The notes under the pieces: generated by a model | The model's input: only the letters and a program-made list of their open reading frames with translations | What the model was told of the DNA's origin: nothing | Databases searched by the model: none | In this document: in pieces, positions 1 to 7,081 of the stretch | Numbering within the stretch: position 1 is the first letter of the stretch | Layout of the letters: each line of letters opens with the position of its first letter | Made by a program: the position numbers and the translations under genes | DNA from: JAWXCM01 sp034408745 | GTDB lineage: Bacteria > Acidobacteriota > Terriglobia > Bryobacterales > Bryobacteraceae | DNA: 7,272 bases | Assembly (NCBI GenBank): GCA_034408745.1 | Contig: JAWXCM010000055.1 | Coordinates: forward strand, 1 to 7,272 | Direction: 5' to 3'

Positions 1-302
1 ATCCACACCACCCCGCCCTCGCGACGCCCACCAGGCTCGGCACCTTCCCCCAGTCGCCGACCCAAATCCGGCCGCCGCAGATACTCCTCCCGGTCCCGGG
101 CGCCACTCCCCACCAGCACCGACTCCCAGCCTCGCGCCGCCATCTCTCCACGAAGCCCGGCCGCATCGAACGGCCAGTACACCGCATCCCGAGCCCGCGC
201 ATGCGCCAGCCGCAAATCCAGCAGCGGACGAGTCGGCAGACTATCCCCAGCCACACCCAGTGCCACCCTGGCAGCCGTCAGTTGCCTCAAATCCTCCAGC
301 AT
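1..302 (-). CDS. eutC: Ethanolamine ammonia-lyase small subunit (EutC-like), 5' part, truncated by window edge
   Basis: EutC is the light chain of the adenosylcobalamin-dependent lyase that converts ethanolamine to acetaldehyde and ammonia; it works in complex with EutB. Reading the minus strand from the ATG at 302 gives 100 open codons running off the left edge. Two stretches match the family clearly: residues 5-42, with the pattern LRxLTxARVALGxAGxxLPTRxLLDxxLAHARARDAV, and residues 74-84 (YLRRPDLGRRL). E. coli EutC has equivalent segments. The family usually carries Arg in the ALGRAG motif; here residue 17 is Val. The start lies 5 bp after the stop of the DUF1684 gene, so the two are probably co-transcribed. 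EutB, normally the gene just before EutC, is not at that position. The protein lacks the long N-terminal extension of the enterobacterial form. Family assignment is firm from pattern recognition; activity is not shown because the C-terminal two thirds are outside the window. Confidence 0.85.
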   Translation of the reverse strand, partial: MLEDLRQLTAARVALGVAGDSLPTRPLLDLRLAHARARDAVYWPFDAAGLRGEMAARGWESVLVGSGARDREEYLRRPDLGRRLGEGAEPGGRREGGVVW

Positions 303-307
303 CCCCG

Positions 308-1165
308 CTATTTCCCGTGCCCCACGTACATCTTCTCCCCAGCCTCCACCGCAATCGTCATGCGGTTCTCCGGCGGCGGCAGCGGGCAGGTTGCGTACGG
401 AGTAAACACGCACGGCGGGTTGTAAGCCTTGTTAAAGTCCAGCAGTACCCGACCATCCTTCGGCATATCCGTGTAGATGAAGCGGGCCGCCGCGTACGTC
501 GACTTCCCCGACGTGGCGTCCTTAAAAATAAAAAAGAGCTGATCGCCCTCTGTCACCGGCGTCAGCCGCAGAGTCCTGCCGCCTCGAGTCCATTCCACAT
601 ACCCAGGACTGTCGTAGTTCTGCTTGTCACCCGCCTGCGCGTCGACCACCAGCTTGCGCGGCTTCGGAACAAACTTCGCGTCCACACGCCAGTCGTCCTG
701 AATCGGAAACCACTTCAGACCCGTGAAATGCGTCCGAGCCTCGCTTTGCGGGTCCTTCATCCGAACCCCCAACTTCGTCCCACGCTGAATCACATGCAGC
801 CGCAGCCGTCCGATCCACAGCTGGTCCGGCTTGCCAGACCGGTCTGTCCGCAGCTCCGCGGCCCTCGTCGATTCGCCATTCAGCTTCACCGCCGCACCTT
901 CGGCCGCGCGAAATGTCACCACGTCGCCCTTGCGGAACAGCACCCCAACATCCGCCGGAAAGCCCTCCGGCAGTTGCACCCTCGCCCCCGCCTTCGACCC
1001 AATCCGGTTCTCGCCCTCGTTCAGCCAGAACAAGCCCGACAGCGAAAGCCACCCGTCCTCCGCCTTCAGACCCTTTTCGCGATCCGCCCTCCATTCCTCT
1101 ACACCGCCCTCGTATCCTGAGAGTAGGGACAGCGCAGTTACCCCGACCACAAGCAAACGAATCAT
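308..1165 (-). CDS. Exported DUF1684 family protein
   Basis: A 285-residue protein of the DUF1684 family, whose biochemical role is not established. Residues 1-17 form a short hydrophobic export signal (MIRLLVVGVTALSLLSG). Family hallmarks follow in order: VEEWRADRE (22-30), DGWLSLSGLFWLNEGEN (37-53), a GVRMKDP segment near 133, FTGLKWFP (147-154), LFFIFKDATSGKSTYAAARF (210-229), and the C-terminal signature LDFNKAYNPPCVFTPYATC (242-260) followed by PLPPPENR. The two cysteines, 252 and 260, sit in that signature. Length agrees with family members. The ATG at 1165 is chosen because it gives a complete signal peptide; no strong Shine-Dalgarno sequence is visible. The LLSG run resembles a lipobox but is followed by Tyr18 rather than Cys, so membrane lipidation is not expected. 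It is the first gene of a minus-strand pair with eutC. Confidence 0.9.
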   Translation of the reverse strand: MIRLLVVGVTALSLLSGYEGGVEEWRADREKGLKAEDGWLSLSGLFWLNEGENRIGSKAGARVQLPEGFPADVGVLFRKGDVVTFRAAEGAAVKLNGESTRAAELRTDRSGKPDQLWIGRLRLHVIQRGTKLGVRMKDPQSEARTHFTGLKWFPIQDDWRVDAKFVPKPRKLVVDAQAGDKQNYDSPGYVEWTRGGRTLRLTPVTEGDQLFFIFKDATSGKSTYAAARFIYTDMPKDGRVLLDFNKAYNPPCVFTPYATCPLPPPENRMTIAVEAGEKMYVGHGK

Positions 1166-1172
1166 GTTCTAT

Positions 1173-1185
1173 GGATGCACCATCC
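1173..1185. promoter_or_regulatory. Small inverted repeat in the divergent intergenic gap (possible operator)
   Basis: The 56-bp gap between the divergent DUF1684 and CDF genes (1166-1221) contains GGATG-CAC-CATCC, a perfect 5-bp inverted repeat with a 3-bp centre. Both promoters must lie in or near this gap, so the repeat could be an operator. The arms are short, symmetry does not extend beyond them, and no clear -35/-10 pair is visible, so chance is a real alternative. Confidence 0.2.
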
Positions 1186-1221
1186 TCGCCCCAGGGCGCA
1201 ACCCGAGCCTGATCCGACACC

Positions 1222-2133
1222 ATGCCCACACCTGAATCGCGAACTGACGCCGGACGCCGCTGGGCGATCCTGAGCGTCGCAGGATCGGGCGCCCTCGCCA
1301 TCCTCAACACATCCGCCGGACTCATCAGCGGATCCACCTCCGTCACCGCCGCTGGTCTCGAATTCGCCGGCGACGTCCTGGCCTCACTCATCGTGTTCCT
1401 CGGCATGCTCATGGCTTCCCGCCCTGCCGACGACGACCACCCCTACGGTCATGGCCGCTTCGAAATCCTCTCCGGACTCCTCGTCGGCCTGATTCTCGTC
1501 ATCGCCGGACTCGCCATCTGCGCCCACTCCATCGGCAAACTCGCCGGCCCTCCCACCCTTCCGCTCGCGGGCGCACTGTGGGCCCCGTTGATCGCAATGT
1601 TCGTCAAAGCGTTCCTCGCCGTCTCCAAATTCCGTGTTGGGCGACGCATCTCCAGCGCCGCCCTCGTCGCCGACGCATGGAACGACGCCGTCGACATCGT
1701 CAGCGCCTTTACTGCGATGGCCGCCCTCACCCTCACTGTCCTCGACCCCGTCCGCTTCCTGCGCGCCGACCCCATCGGCGGCTTCGCAGTCGGCATCATC
1801 GTCATCCTTACCGGACTCCGCGTAGTCCGCGACGCCTCGCTCGAACTCACTGACACCATGCCGCCCCCAGGCATGCTCGCCGAAATTCGCCGCAAGGCAG
1901 TCGAGGTGCCCCGCGTCGACGGCGTGGAAAAGTGTTTCGCCCGCAAAACCGGTTTCCAGTACCACGTCGACATGCACATTGAAGTCGACCCCGACATGAC
2001 CGTCGCCGAATCCCACCTCCTCGGCCACCGTGTGCAGGACCACATCATCCGCAAGGTCCCCTTCGTAGCCGGAGTCCTCGTTCACATCGAACCCCGCCCC
2101 GCCGGCCGGATCGAAAACGCCGAATCCGACTAG
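1222..2133 (+). CDS. Cation diffusion facilitator (CDF) family divalent metal transporter
   Basis: A 303-residue inner-membrane antiporter expected to export a divalent metal ion from the cytoplasm in exchange for protons. About six hydrophobic segments are visible (roughly 12-34, 41-66, 82-104, 115-134, 144-173, 186-201), then a cytoplasmic domain from about 212 to 292. The family signature DHPYGHGRFE is at 72-81, in the loop after TM2. The transport-site pairs are E47/D51 in TM2 and D151/D155 in TM5, unlike the HxxxD pairs of classical zinc CDFs. The C-terminal domain has His248, His252, His265 and His287, a usual setting for regulatory metal binding. The metal cannot be assigned safely; acidic TM5 pairs are known in manganese exporters, so manganese is one possibility. 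The ATG at 1222 places residues 1-11 as a short cytoplasmic tail; no clear ribosome binding site is seen. The adaptor gene follows after 52 bp. Confidence 0.93.
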   Translation: MPTPESRTDAGRRWAILSVAGSGALAILNTSAGLISGSTSVTAAGLEFAGDVLASLIVFLGMLMASRPADDDHPYGHGRFEILSGLLVGLILVIAGLAICAHSIGKLAGPPTLPLAGALWAPLIAMFVKAFLAVSKFRVGRRISSAALVADAWNDAVDIVSAFTAMAALTLTVLDPVRFLRADPIGGFAVGIIVILTGLRVVRDASLELTDTMPPPGMLAEIRRKAVEVPRVDGVEKCFARKTGFQYHVDMHIEVDPDMTVAESHLLGHRVQDHIIRKVPFVAGVLVHIEPRPAGRIENAESD

Positions 2134-2185
2134 CGCGCGCACAAAACGGAACTCCCGCCGCCAGTCCTGCGTATTCCCTTACAAC

Positions 2186-3388
2186 ATGGCAAAGAACGGC
2201 AAAAGAAAGACCTGGCTCTGGGTCTCCGGCGTGATGATCCTGCTGCTCGGAGGAGCTGCCTTCCTCCTCCGTGGTTCCCTCAAATCCGACGTGAAAATCG
2301 ATAAATCCAAACTCGTCACCGTCGAAAAGGGCGACCTTGCCAAGTCCGTCGTCGCCACGGGCAAAATCGAGCCCCGCACCAAAGTCGAAGTCAAAAGCAA
2401 AGCCAGCGGCATCGTCAAAAAGATCTACGCCGATTACGGGGACCGCGTCAAAGCCGGGCAGGTCCTGGTCGAGCTCGACAAAGAGGACCTCCAGGCCCGC
2501 CTCCGTGAAGCCCGAGCCCTGGTGCAGGTCGCCGAAGCCTCTGAGCAGTCCGCCCAGGCCTCCTGGGAGCGCAACAAAGTGGAAGCCGATGGCCCCGACG
2601 TACCCTTCCTGAAGACTGCCTTCGACCGCGCCACCAAACTCCACAAGGAGGGCTTGATCGCAGTCAACATTCTGGAGGAATCTGAGCGTACGTACCAGCT
2701 CGCGGTTCACAAGCAGCTCACCGCCCAGCGCGGCGTCGCCGTGGGCAAAGCCGACATGGCCCGCGCCAAAGCACAGGTGGCACAGGCCCGAGCCGCCCTC
2801 GAACGCGCCGAAGAGGACCTCAGCAACGCCACCATCGTCAGCCCCATGGACGGCCTGGTCCTCTCCCGCAATGTCGAGATCGGCGTCGCCGTCAGCTCCA
2901 TCCTCGTCCTCGGCTCTCAGGCGACCCTCGTCATGACCCTCGGCGACGTGAGCGACGTCTACGTCCTCGGCAAGGTCGACCAGGCCGACATCGGCCGCGT
3001 CTTCCTCGGTCAGCCCGCGCGCATTGTCGTCGAGTCATTCAAGGACCGCAAGTTCGAAGGCGCCGTTACCAAAATCTCCCCGCTGGGCGTGGAAAAGGAC
3101 AACGTCACCACGTTTGAAGTCCGCGTATCCATCAAGAATCCCGGCGGCGAACTCAAGGCCAACATGACCGCCAACGCCGAAATCATCCTGCTTGAGAAAA
3201 AAGGCATTCTGTTAGTCCGCGAAAGCGCCGTCATTTACGACCGCCAGCGCAACGCCTCGGTCGAAGTACCCGACCCAACGTCCGAAAAAGGGAAGAAGAA
3301 GGTCGATATTAAGGTCGGCATTTCCAACGGTATCAATACCGAGTTACTCGCCGGACTCCGCGACGGTCAGCAGGTCGTTCTCCAGTAA
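2186..3388 (+). CDS. HlyD/MacA-type periplasmic adaptor (membrane fusion) protein
   Basis: A 400-residue membrane fusion protein that should link inner-membrane permeases to an outer-membrane channel in a tripartite efflux pump. Residues 11-28 are a single membrane anchor; there is no lipobox cysteine. A first barrel strand set begins at about 42 (LVTVEKGDLAKSVVATGKIE), followed by the lipoyl half-motif (VEVKSKASGIVKKIYADYGD, then VKAGQVLVELD) at 67-98. Residues about 101-215 form an Ala/Glu/Arg-rich alpha-hairpin coiled coil, and the second lipoyl half (ATIVSPMDGLVLSRNVEIG) is at 215-233. The beta-barrel domain covers about 245-335 and a membrane-proximal domain ends in GLRDGQQVVLQ. A lysine-rich insert (about 366-374) interrupts the last domain. 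The ATG at 2186 precedes a basic N-terminus typical of the family; no clear Shine-Dalgarno is visible. The next gene starts 9 bp after the stop, supporting a common transcript with the two permeases. Confidence 0.93.
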   Translation: MAKNGKRKTWLWVSGVMILLLGGAAFLLRGSLKSDVKIDKSKLVTVEKGDLAKSVVATGKIEPRTKVEVKSKASGIVKKIYADYGDRVKAGQVLVELDKEDLQARLREARALVQVAEASEQSAQASWERNKVEADGPDVPFLKTAFDRATKLHKEGLIAVNILEESERTYQLAVHKQLTAQRGVAVGKADMARAKAQVAQARAALERAEEDLSNATIVSPMDGLVLSRNVEIGVAVSSILVLGSQATLVMTLGDVSDVYVLGKVDQADIGRVFLGQPARIVVESFKDRKFEGAVTKISPLGVEKDNVTTFEVRVSIKNPGGELKANMTANAEIILLEKKGILLVRESAVIYDRQRNASVEVPDPTSEKGKKKVDIKVGISNGINTELLAGLRDGQQVVLQ

Positions 3389-3391
3389 GGG
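3387..3391 (+). promoter_or_regulatory. Ribosome binding site of the first permease gene
   Basis: AAGGG overlaps the TAA stop of the adaptor gene and lies 6 bases before the ATG at 3398. The overlap of stop codon and Shine-Dalgarno suggests translational coupling between adaptor and permease. It is the clearest ribosome binding site I see in the cluster. Confidence 0.55.
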
Positions 3392-3397
3392 CGCCTC

Positions 3398-4657
3398 ATG
3401 AACCTCCGCGATCTCATCGCCGACACGTTCCGGACGCTCTGGGCCCATAAAGTCAGAACGTTCCTGACCATGTTCGGAATCGGCTGGGGCGTCGTCTCCA
3501 TCACGCTCATGGTCGCCGCCGGAGAAGGCCTCCGCGTCGGCCAGAAAATCCAGAGCGACAACCTCGGCAAGGACATCATGATCGTCTTCGCCGGGCGCAC
3601 CAGCCTGCAGGCCGGAGGCACCCGCGCAGGCCGTCGAGTCTGGTGGCGCACCGGCGATCCCGAAGCCATCAAACGCGAAGCCACTGCCTGCGAAACCGTC
3701 ATGCCGGAGCTCGGTCAGGGCGGCGTCTCCATCCGCAGCCAGTACAACAGCGCCTCACTCCAGCTCACCGGCTCATACCCGGAGTTCGCCGACGTCCGCA
3801 GCATCACCATCGGGGAGGGTCGCTTCTATTCCTGGGAGGATCAGAATCAGGCCCGCCGAGTCGCCGTCATCGGCAGCGACGCCGCAAAGCAGCTCTTCGC
3901 CGGAAATAATGCCGTCGGCGAAACCATCCAGGTGGGCCAGTTTCCCTACAAAGTCATCGGCGTGATGGCATTTAAAGAACAGGATTCCAGCTACGACGGA
4001 CGCGACGTGAACAAGGTATTCGCACCTTTCTCCGCCGTGCAGCGCGATTTTCCGAATAAACCGCCGCAGCCCCCCAATTCGGTCGACCAGCTCCTCGCGA
4101 CACCGAAATCCTCCGATCAGCATCTGGAGTGCCGCGACCAGATTCGCCGGGCCCTCGCCCGCATCTACAACTTCGACCCAACCGACAAAGAGGCCGTCCC
4201 CGTGTGGGACACCATCGAAAACATTAAGCGTTTCGAGGCACTCACGGACTCCATGAAGTACTTCCTTGGAGCCGTCGGCATCGTCACTCTGTTCCTCGGA
4301 GGAATCGGCGTCATGAATGTCATGCTGGTCGCCGTGCGCGAACGAACCCGGGAGATCGGCGTCAGAAAAGCCGTCGGAGCCACCCGAGGATCCATCCTCG
4401 CGCAGTTCTTCGTCGAAACCGTGCTCATCGTCGTCGTTAGCGGCGGAAGCGGAATGGCATTCGCATTCGGCCTCTGCGCGCTGGTAAATAAAGTGAAAAT
4501 GCCGCCATTTTTCGCCGGACTTTTGCCCGCTCCCGAATCCACCCTGCTCTCCATCGGACTCCTCGGCATCGTAGCCATCGGAGCAGCCATGTACCCCGCC
4601 TCCAAAGCGGCGGCAGTCGACCCCATTGAAGCCCTTCGCTGGGAGGCAGGTGGCTGA
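3398..4657 (+). CDS. MacB/FtsX-type ABC transporter permease (first of two paralogues)
   Basis: A 419-residue ABC exporter permease with the four-helix FtsX/MacB layout. TM1 is at about 21-42 (TFLTMFGIGWGVVSITLM). A large periplasmic core domain (about 45-285) contains GRFYSWEDQNQARRVAVIGS at 141-160 and the family motif NAVGETIQVGQFPYKVIGVM at 171-190. TM2 is at 288-313 (including GGIGVMNVMLVAV), followed by the cytoplasmic coupling helix RERTREIGVRKAVGATR at 314-330. TM3 (333-363) and TM4 (381-405) end in the typical PASKAAAVDPIEALRWE. There is no ATP-binding domain, unlike E. coli MacB, so a separate ATPase is required. It is paralogous to the next gene, sharing TSLQAGGxRAG just after TM1, PTDK before TM2, and the coupling helix. 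Its stop lies one base before the next ATG. Substrate unknown. Confidence 0.93.
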   Translation: MNLRDLIADTFRTLWAHKVRTFLTMFGIGWGVVSITLMVAAGEGLRVGQKIQSDNLGKDIMIVFAGRTSLQAGGTRAGRRVWWRTGDPEAIKREATACETVMPELGQGGVSIRSQYNSASLQLTGSYPEFADVRSITIGEGRFYSWEDQNQARRVAVIGSDAAKQLFAGNNAVGETIQVGQFPYKVIGVMAFKEQDSSYDGRDVNKVFAPFSAVQRDFPNKPPQPPNSVDQLLATPKSSDQHLECRDQIRRALARIYNFDPTDKEAVPVWDTIENIKRFEALTDSMKYFLGAVGIVTLFLGGIGVMNVMLVAVRERTREIGVRKAVGATRGSILAQFFVETVLIVVVSGGSGMAFAFGLCALVNKVKMPPFFAGLLPAPESTLLSIGLLGIVAIGAAMYPASKAAAVDPIEALRWEAGG

Positions 4658-4658
4658 C

Positions 4659-5912
<1,254 letters not shown>

Positions 5913-5919
5913 GCAGGTG

Positions 5920-5949
5920 GGCCGGCAACGGCGGCCTGTACCTTTTCTC
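5920..5949 (+). terminator. Weak hairpin with T-rich tail after the permease gene (possible terminator)
   Basis: GGCCG at 5920-5924 can pair with CGGCC at 5932-5936 around a 7-base loop, with a CCTTTTC stretch a few bases downstream. The position, 8 bases after the permease stop, fits the end of the efflux operon. The stem is only 5 Watson-Crick pairs and the T tract is short and displaced, so this is weak. Confidence 0.25.
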
Positions 5950-5994
5950 CCCCGGCTATATGGCGCAACGAAACAGCCGCACAGGCCAGGTCGA

Positions 5995-6510
5995 TGGCAA
6001 ACCCAGATCCAGGAGGACGTTCGAGCCATCGCCGTAGCCCTCGACCGCACCATACCCTCGCTGGCAACAGTGCCGGAGACGCGCTCCTCATCCAGCTCGA
6101 CACCGCCAGCCGTCAACAATGGCGACGCACCTTCGGAGGAGCGCTGGAGGACTCGACCCGGCCAGCAACGCCCTCATCACCGGCATGCGCGCGACAGCTT
6201 CCTTCCGTGGACGCCCACAGAGAACATCCTCTTCGGGTTCCGCAACTTCCTTGCGAAAATCACGCCATCCAGAGCGCTGGCATGCGTCGTCCCCACCGGC
6301 GAGTCATTCGCCTCGAAGCCAACCGTCGACGCCGCCAGCCTCCGTGGCACCCGTCTCGCTCCGGGCGAAGCGATCAGCCTCTTCGGCGACGGTCTCGGCC
6401 CGGAAGCGGCCCTCACAGGCACCCCGACGAACGGAATGCTCCCCACATCCCTCGGCGACACCCGCCCATCTGCTCTATCCGCAAAGCGCCAAATCAACGC
6501 CCTGCTACAA
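5995..6510 (+). pseudogene. Decayed SBBP beta-propeller protein with TIGR03437-type (Solibacter) C-terminal domain
   Basis: This stretch carries recognisable pieces of one protein spread over three plus-strand frames. In order: DVRAIAVALDRT (6016-6051, frame 1); AGNSAGDALLIQLDTA (6060-6107) then TFGGALED (6129-6152), frame 3; GLDPASNALITGMRATASF (6149-6205, frame 2); FLAKITPS (6247-6270) and VDAASLRG, LAPGEAISLFGDGLGP, MLPTSLGDTR (6325-6465), frame 1; PAHLLYPQSA (6461-6490, frame 2); QINALL (6490-6507, frame 1). The first group matches the bacterial SBBP propeller repeat (D.AGNAYVTG..., DAFVAKLD...). The second matches the APGE-xxxxFGxGLGP ... PTSLGG ... PAPLLY ... QINA order of the Solibacter C-terminal domain. 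At least five frame changes and missing segments (for example the strand expected between TSLGDTR and PAHLLY, and everything after QINA) show the gene is broken. A 242-codon frame through the region (5917-6645) is therefore not a real protein. The 5' boundary is uncertain; nothing recognisable lies between 5950 and 5995. Confidence 0.78.
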
Positions 6511-6553
6511 AAGGCTACAAACCGAAGCAAGCAGCCAGGTAGTAGTTTAACCC

Positions 6554-6599
6554 GCAGGGGGGCAGGACCCCAGGCCTGCGGCGGACGCCCACGTCCGCC
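6554..6599. repeat. Two adjacent GC-rich hairpins (REP-like intergenic element candidate)
   Basis: GCAGG at 6562-6566 (and a second copy at 6554-6558) can pair with CCTGC at 6575-6579. Immediately after, GGCGGACG (6580-6587) and CGTCCGCC (6592-6599) form a perfect 8-bp stem with a CCCA loop. No T tract follows, so an intrinsic terminator is unlikely. Back-to-back GC hairpins beside a decayed gene fit a repetitive extragenic palindrome, but only one copy is visible here, so its repetitive nature is an inference. Confidence 0.5.
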
Positions 6600-6664
6600 A
6601 GTCACCTCGAGCTACGCAGCAGCTCAGGAACGAATCATCCGCTGACATCGGGGCCGACGCGCCC

Positions 6665-6673
6665 TGCTATGCT
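6665..6673 (+). promoter_or_regulatory. Possible extended -10 promoter of the VOC gene
   Basis: TGCTATGCT resembles an extended -10 element (TGn-TATGCT) and lies 6 bases before the ATG at 6680, which would make the transcript leaderless or nearly so. A CTGACA at 6642-6647 resembles a -35 box but the 20-base spacing is too long. No Shine-Dalgarno sequence precedes the ATG, which agrees with a leaderless message. Low confidence. Confidence 0.25.
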
Positions 6674-6679
6674 ACCCGC

Positions 6680-7057
6680 ATGGCGGATCAAAAACTCGGC
6701 GTCATAGGCTGGCTCGACCTCACCGTCCCCGACGCGGAAAATATACGCGAATTTTACGAAAAAGTCGTCGGCTGGACATCCGCACCACTCAGCATGGGCG
6801 ATTACAACGACTACGTCATGACGCCACCCGGAGTCGAAGATGGCGTCGCCGGAGTCTGCCACGCCCGAGGCGGCAACGCCGGAGTGCCCCCAATGTGGAT
6901 CCCCTACTTCACCGTCGCCGACGCTGAAAAATCCGCCGCCGAAGCCGAATCCCGCGGAGCCGAGTTCATTAAGCCCATTTCCCCCTACGGCCCTACCGGA
7001 AAATGGTGCGTCATCCGCGACCCCGCCGGCGCCACGTTCGCGCTGTTCCAACACTAG
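6680..7057 (+). CDS. VOC superfamily protein (glyoxalase/bleomycin-resistance fold)
   Basis: A 125-residue cytoplasmic protein of the vicinal oxygen chelate superfamily, with two beta-alpha-beta-beta-beta modules. Module one starts with IGWLDLTVPDAENIREFYEKVVGW (9-32), the usual strand plus helix carrying the FY..V.GW motif. Module two starts with PMWIPYFTVADAEKSAAEAESRGAEFIKPI (71-100) and ends with WCVIRDPAGATFALFQH (109-125). The G.W..IRDPAGA.FALFQ ending is typical of small hydroxylase/antigen-like VOC proteins annotated as glyoxalase or bleomycin resistance. The strand positions that carry metal ligands in true glyoxalase I enzymes hold Trp11 and Leu/Phe-type residues here, so a metal-dependent lyase activity is doubtful and the substrate is unknown. 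The stop codon lies in a 12-bp tandem triplication, and the next gene follows closely, so the two are probably co-transcribed. Confidence 0.88.
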   Translation: MADQKLGVIGWLDLTVPDAENIREFYEKVVGWTSAPLSMGDYNDYVMTPPGVEDGVAGVCHARGGNAGVPPMWIPYFTVADAEKSAAEAESRGAEFIKPISPYGPTGKWCVIRDPAGATFALFQH

Positions 7058-7081
7058 TTCCAACACTAGTTCCAACACTAA
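7046..7081 (+). repeat. Perfect 12-bp tandem triplication spanning the VOC stop codon
   Basis: Three head-to-tail copies of TTCCAACACTAG occupy 7046-7057, 7058-7069 and 7070-7081; only the last base of the third copy differs (TAA instead of TAG). Each unit is four codons, Phe-Gln-His-stop, in the VOC frame, so three in-frame stops follow each other. The first unit is the real end of the VOC gene. The third ends directly against the ATG at 7082. Slippage or unequal duplication of the gene end is the simplest origin. Confidence 0.97.

Noticed and set aside
260..1120. Long plus-strand open frame (286 codons) opposite the DUF1684 gene
   Set aside because: Its translation is rich in Arg, Pro and His with no domain logic, while the minus strand over the same bases carries the full DUF1684 signature. 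It is a GC-driven shadow.
1384..2142. Minus-strand open frame (252 codons) opposite the CDF gene
   Set aside because: Low-complexity Gly/Asp/Glu-rich translation, antisense to a clear CDF transporter.
4626..4658. TTG start that would extend the second permease by 11 residues
   Set aside because: It overlaps the upstream coding end and adds residues not typical of the family; the ATG at 4659 gives the normal N-terminal helix.
6504..6521. Direct repeat GCTACAAA at 6504-6511 and 6514-6521
   Set aside because: Only 8 bp with a 2-bp spacer, inside decayed sequence, with no insertion or attachment-site features around it.
5917..6645. Plus-strand frame of 242 codons after the permease operon, as a possible new gene
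   Set aside because: Only parts of it match the TIGR03437-like domain; the SBBP pieces and PAHLLY lie in other frames, so this is one frame through a pseudogene and not a protein.
7055..7072. ACTAGT (SpeI-type) sites at the VOC gene end as a sign of vector or cloning scar
   Set aside because: They arise simply from the junctions of the 12-bp repeat unit and no vector-like sequence is nearby.
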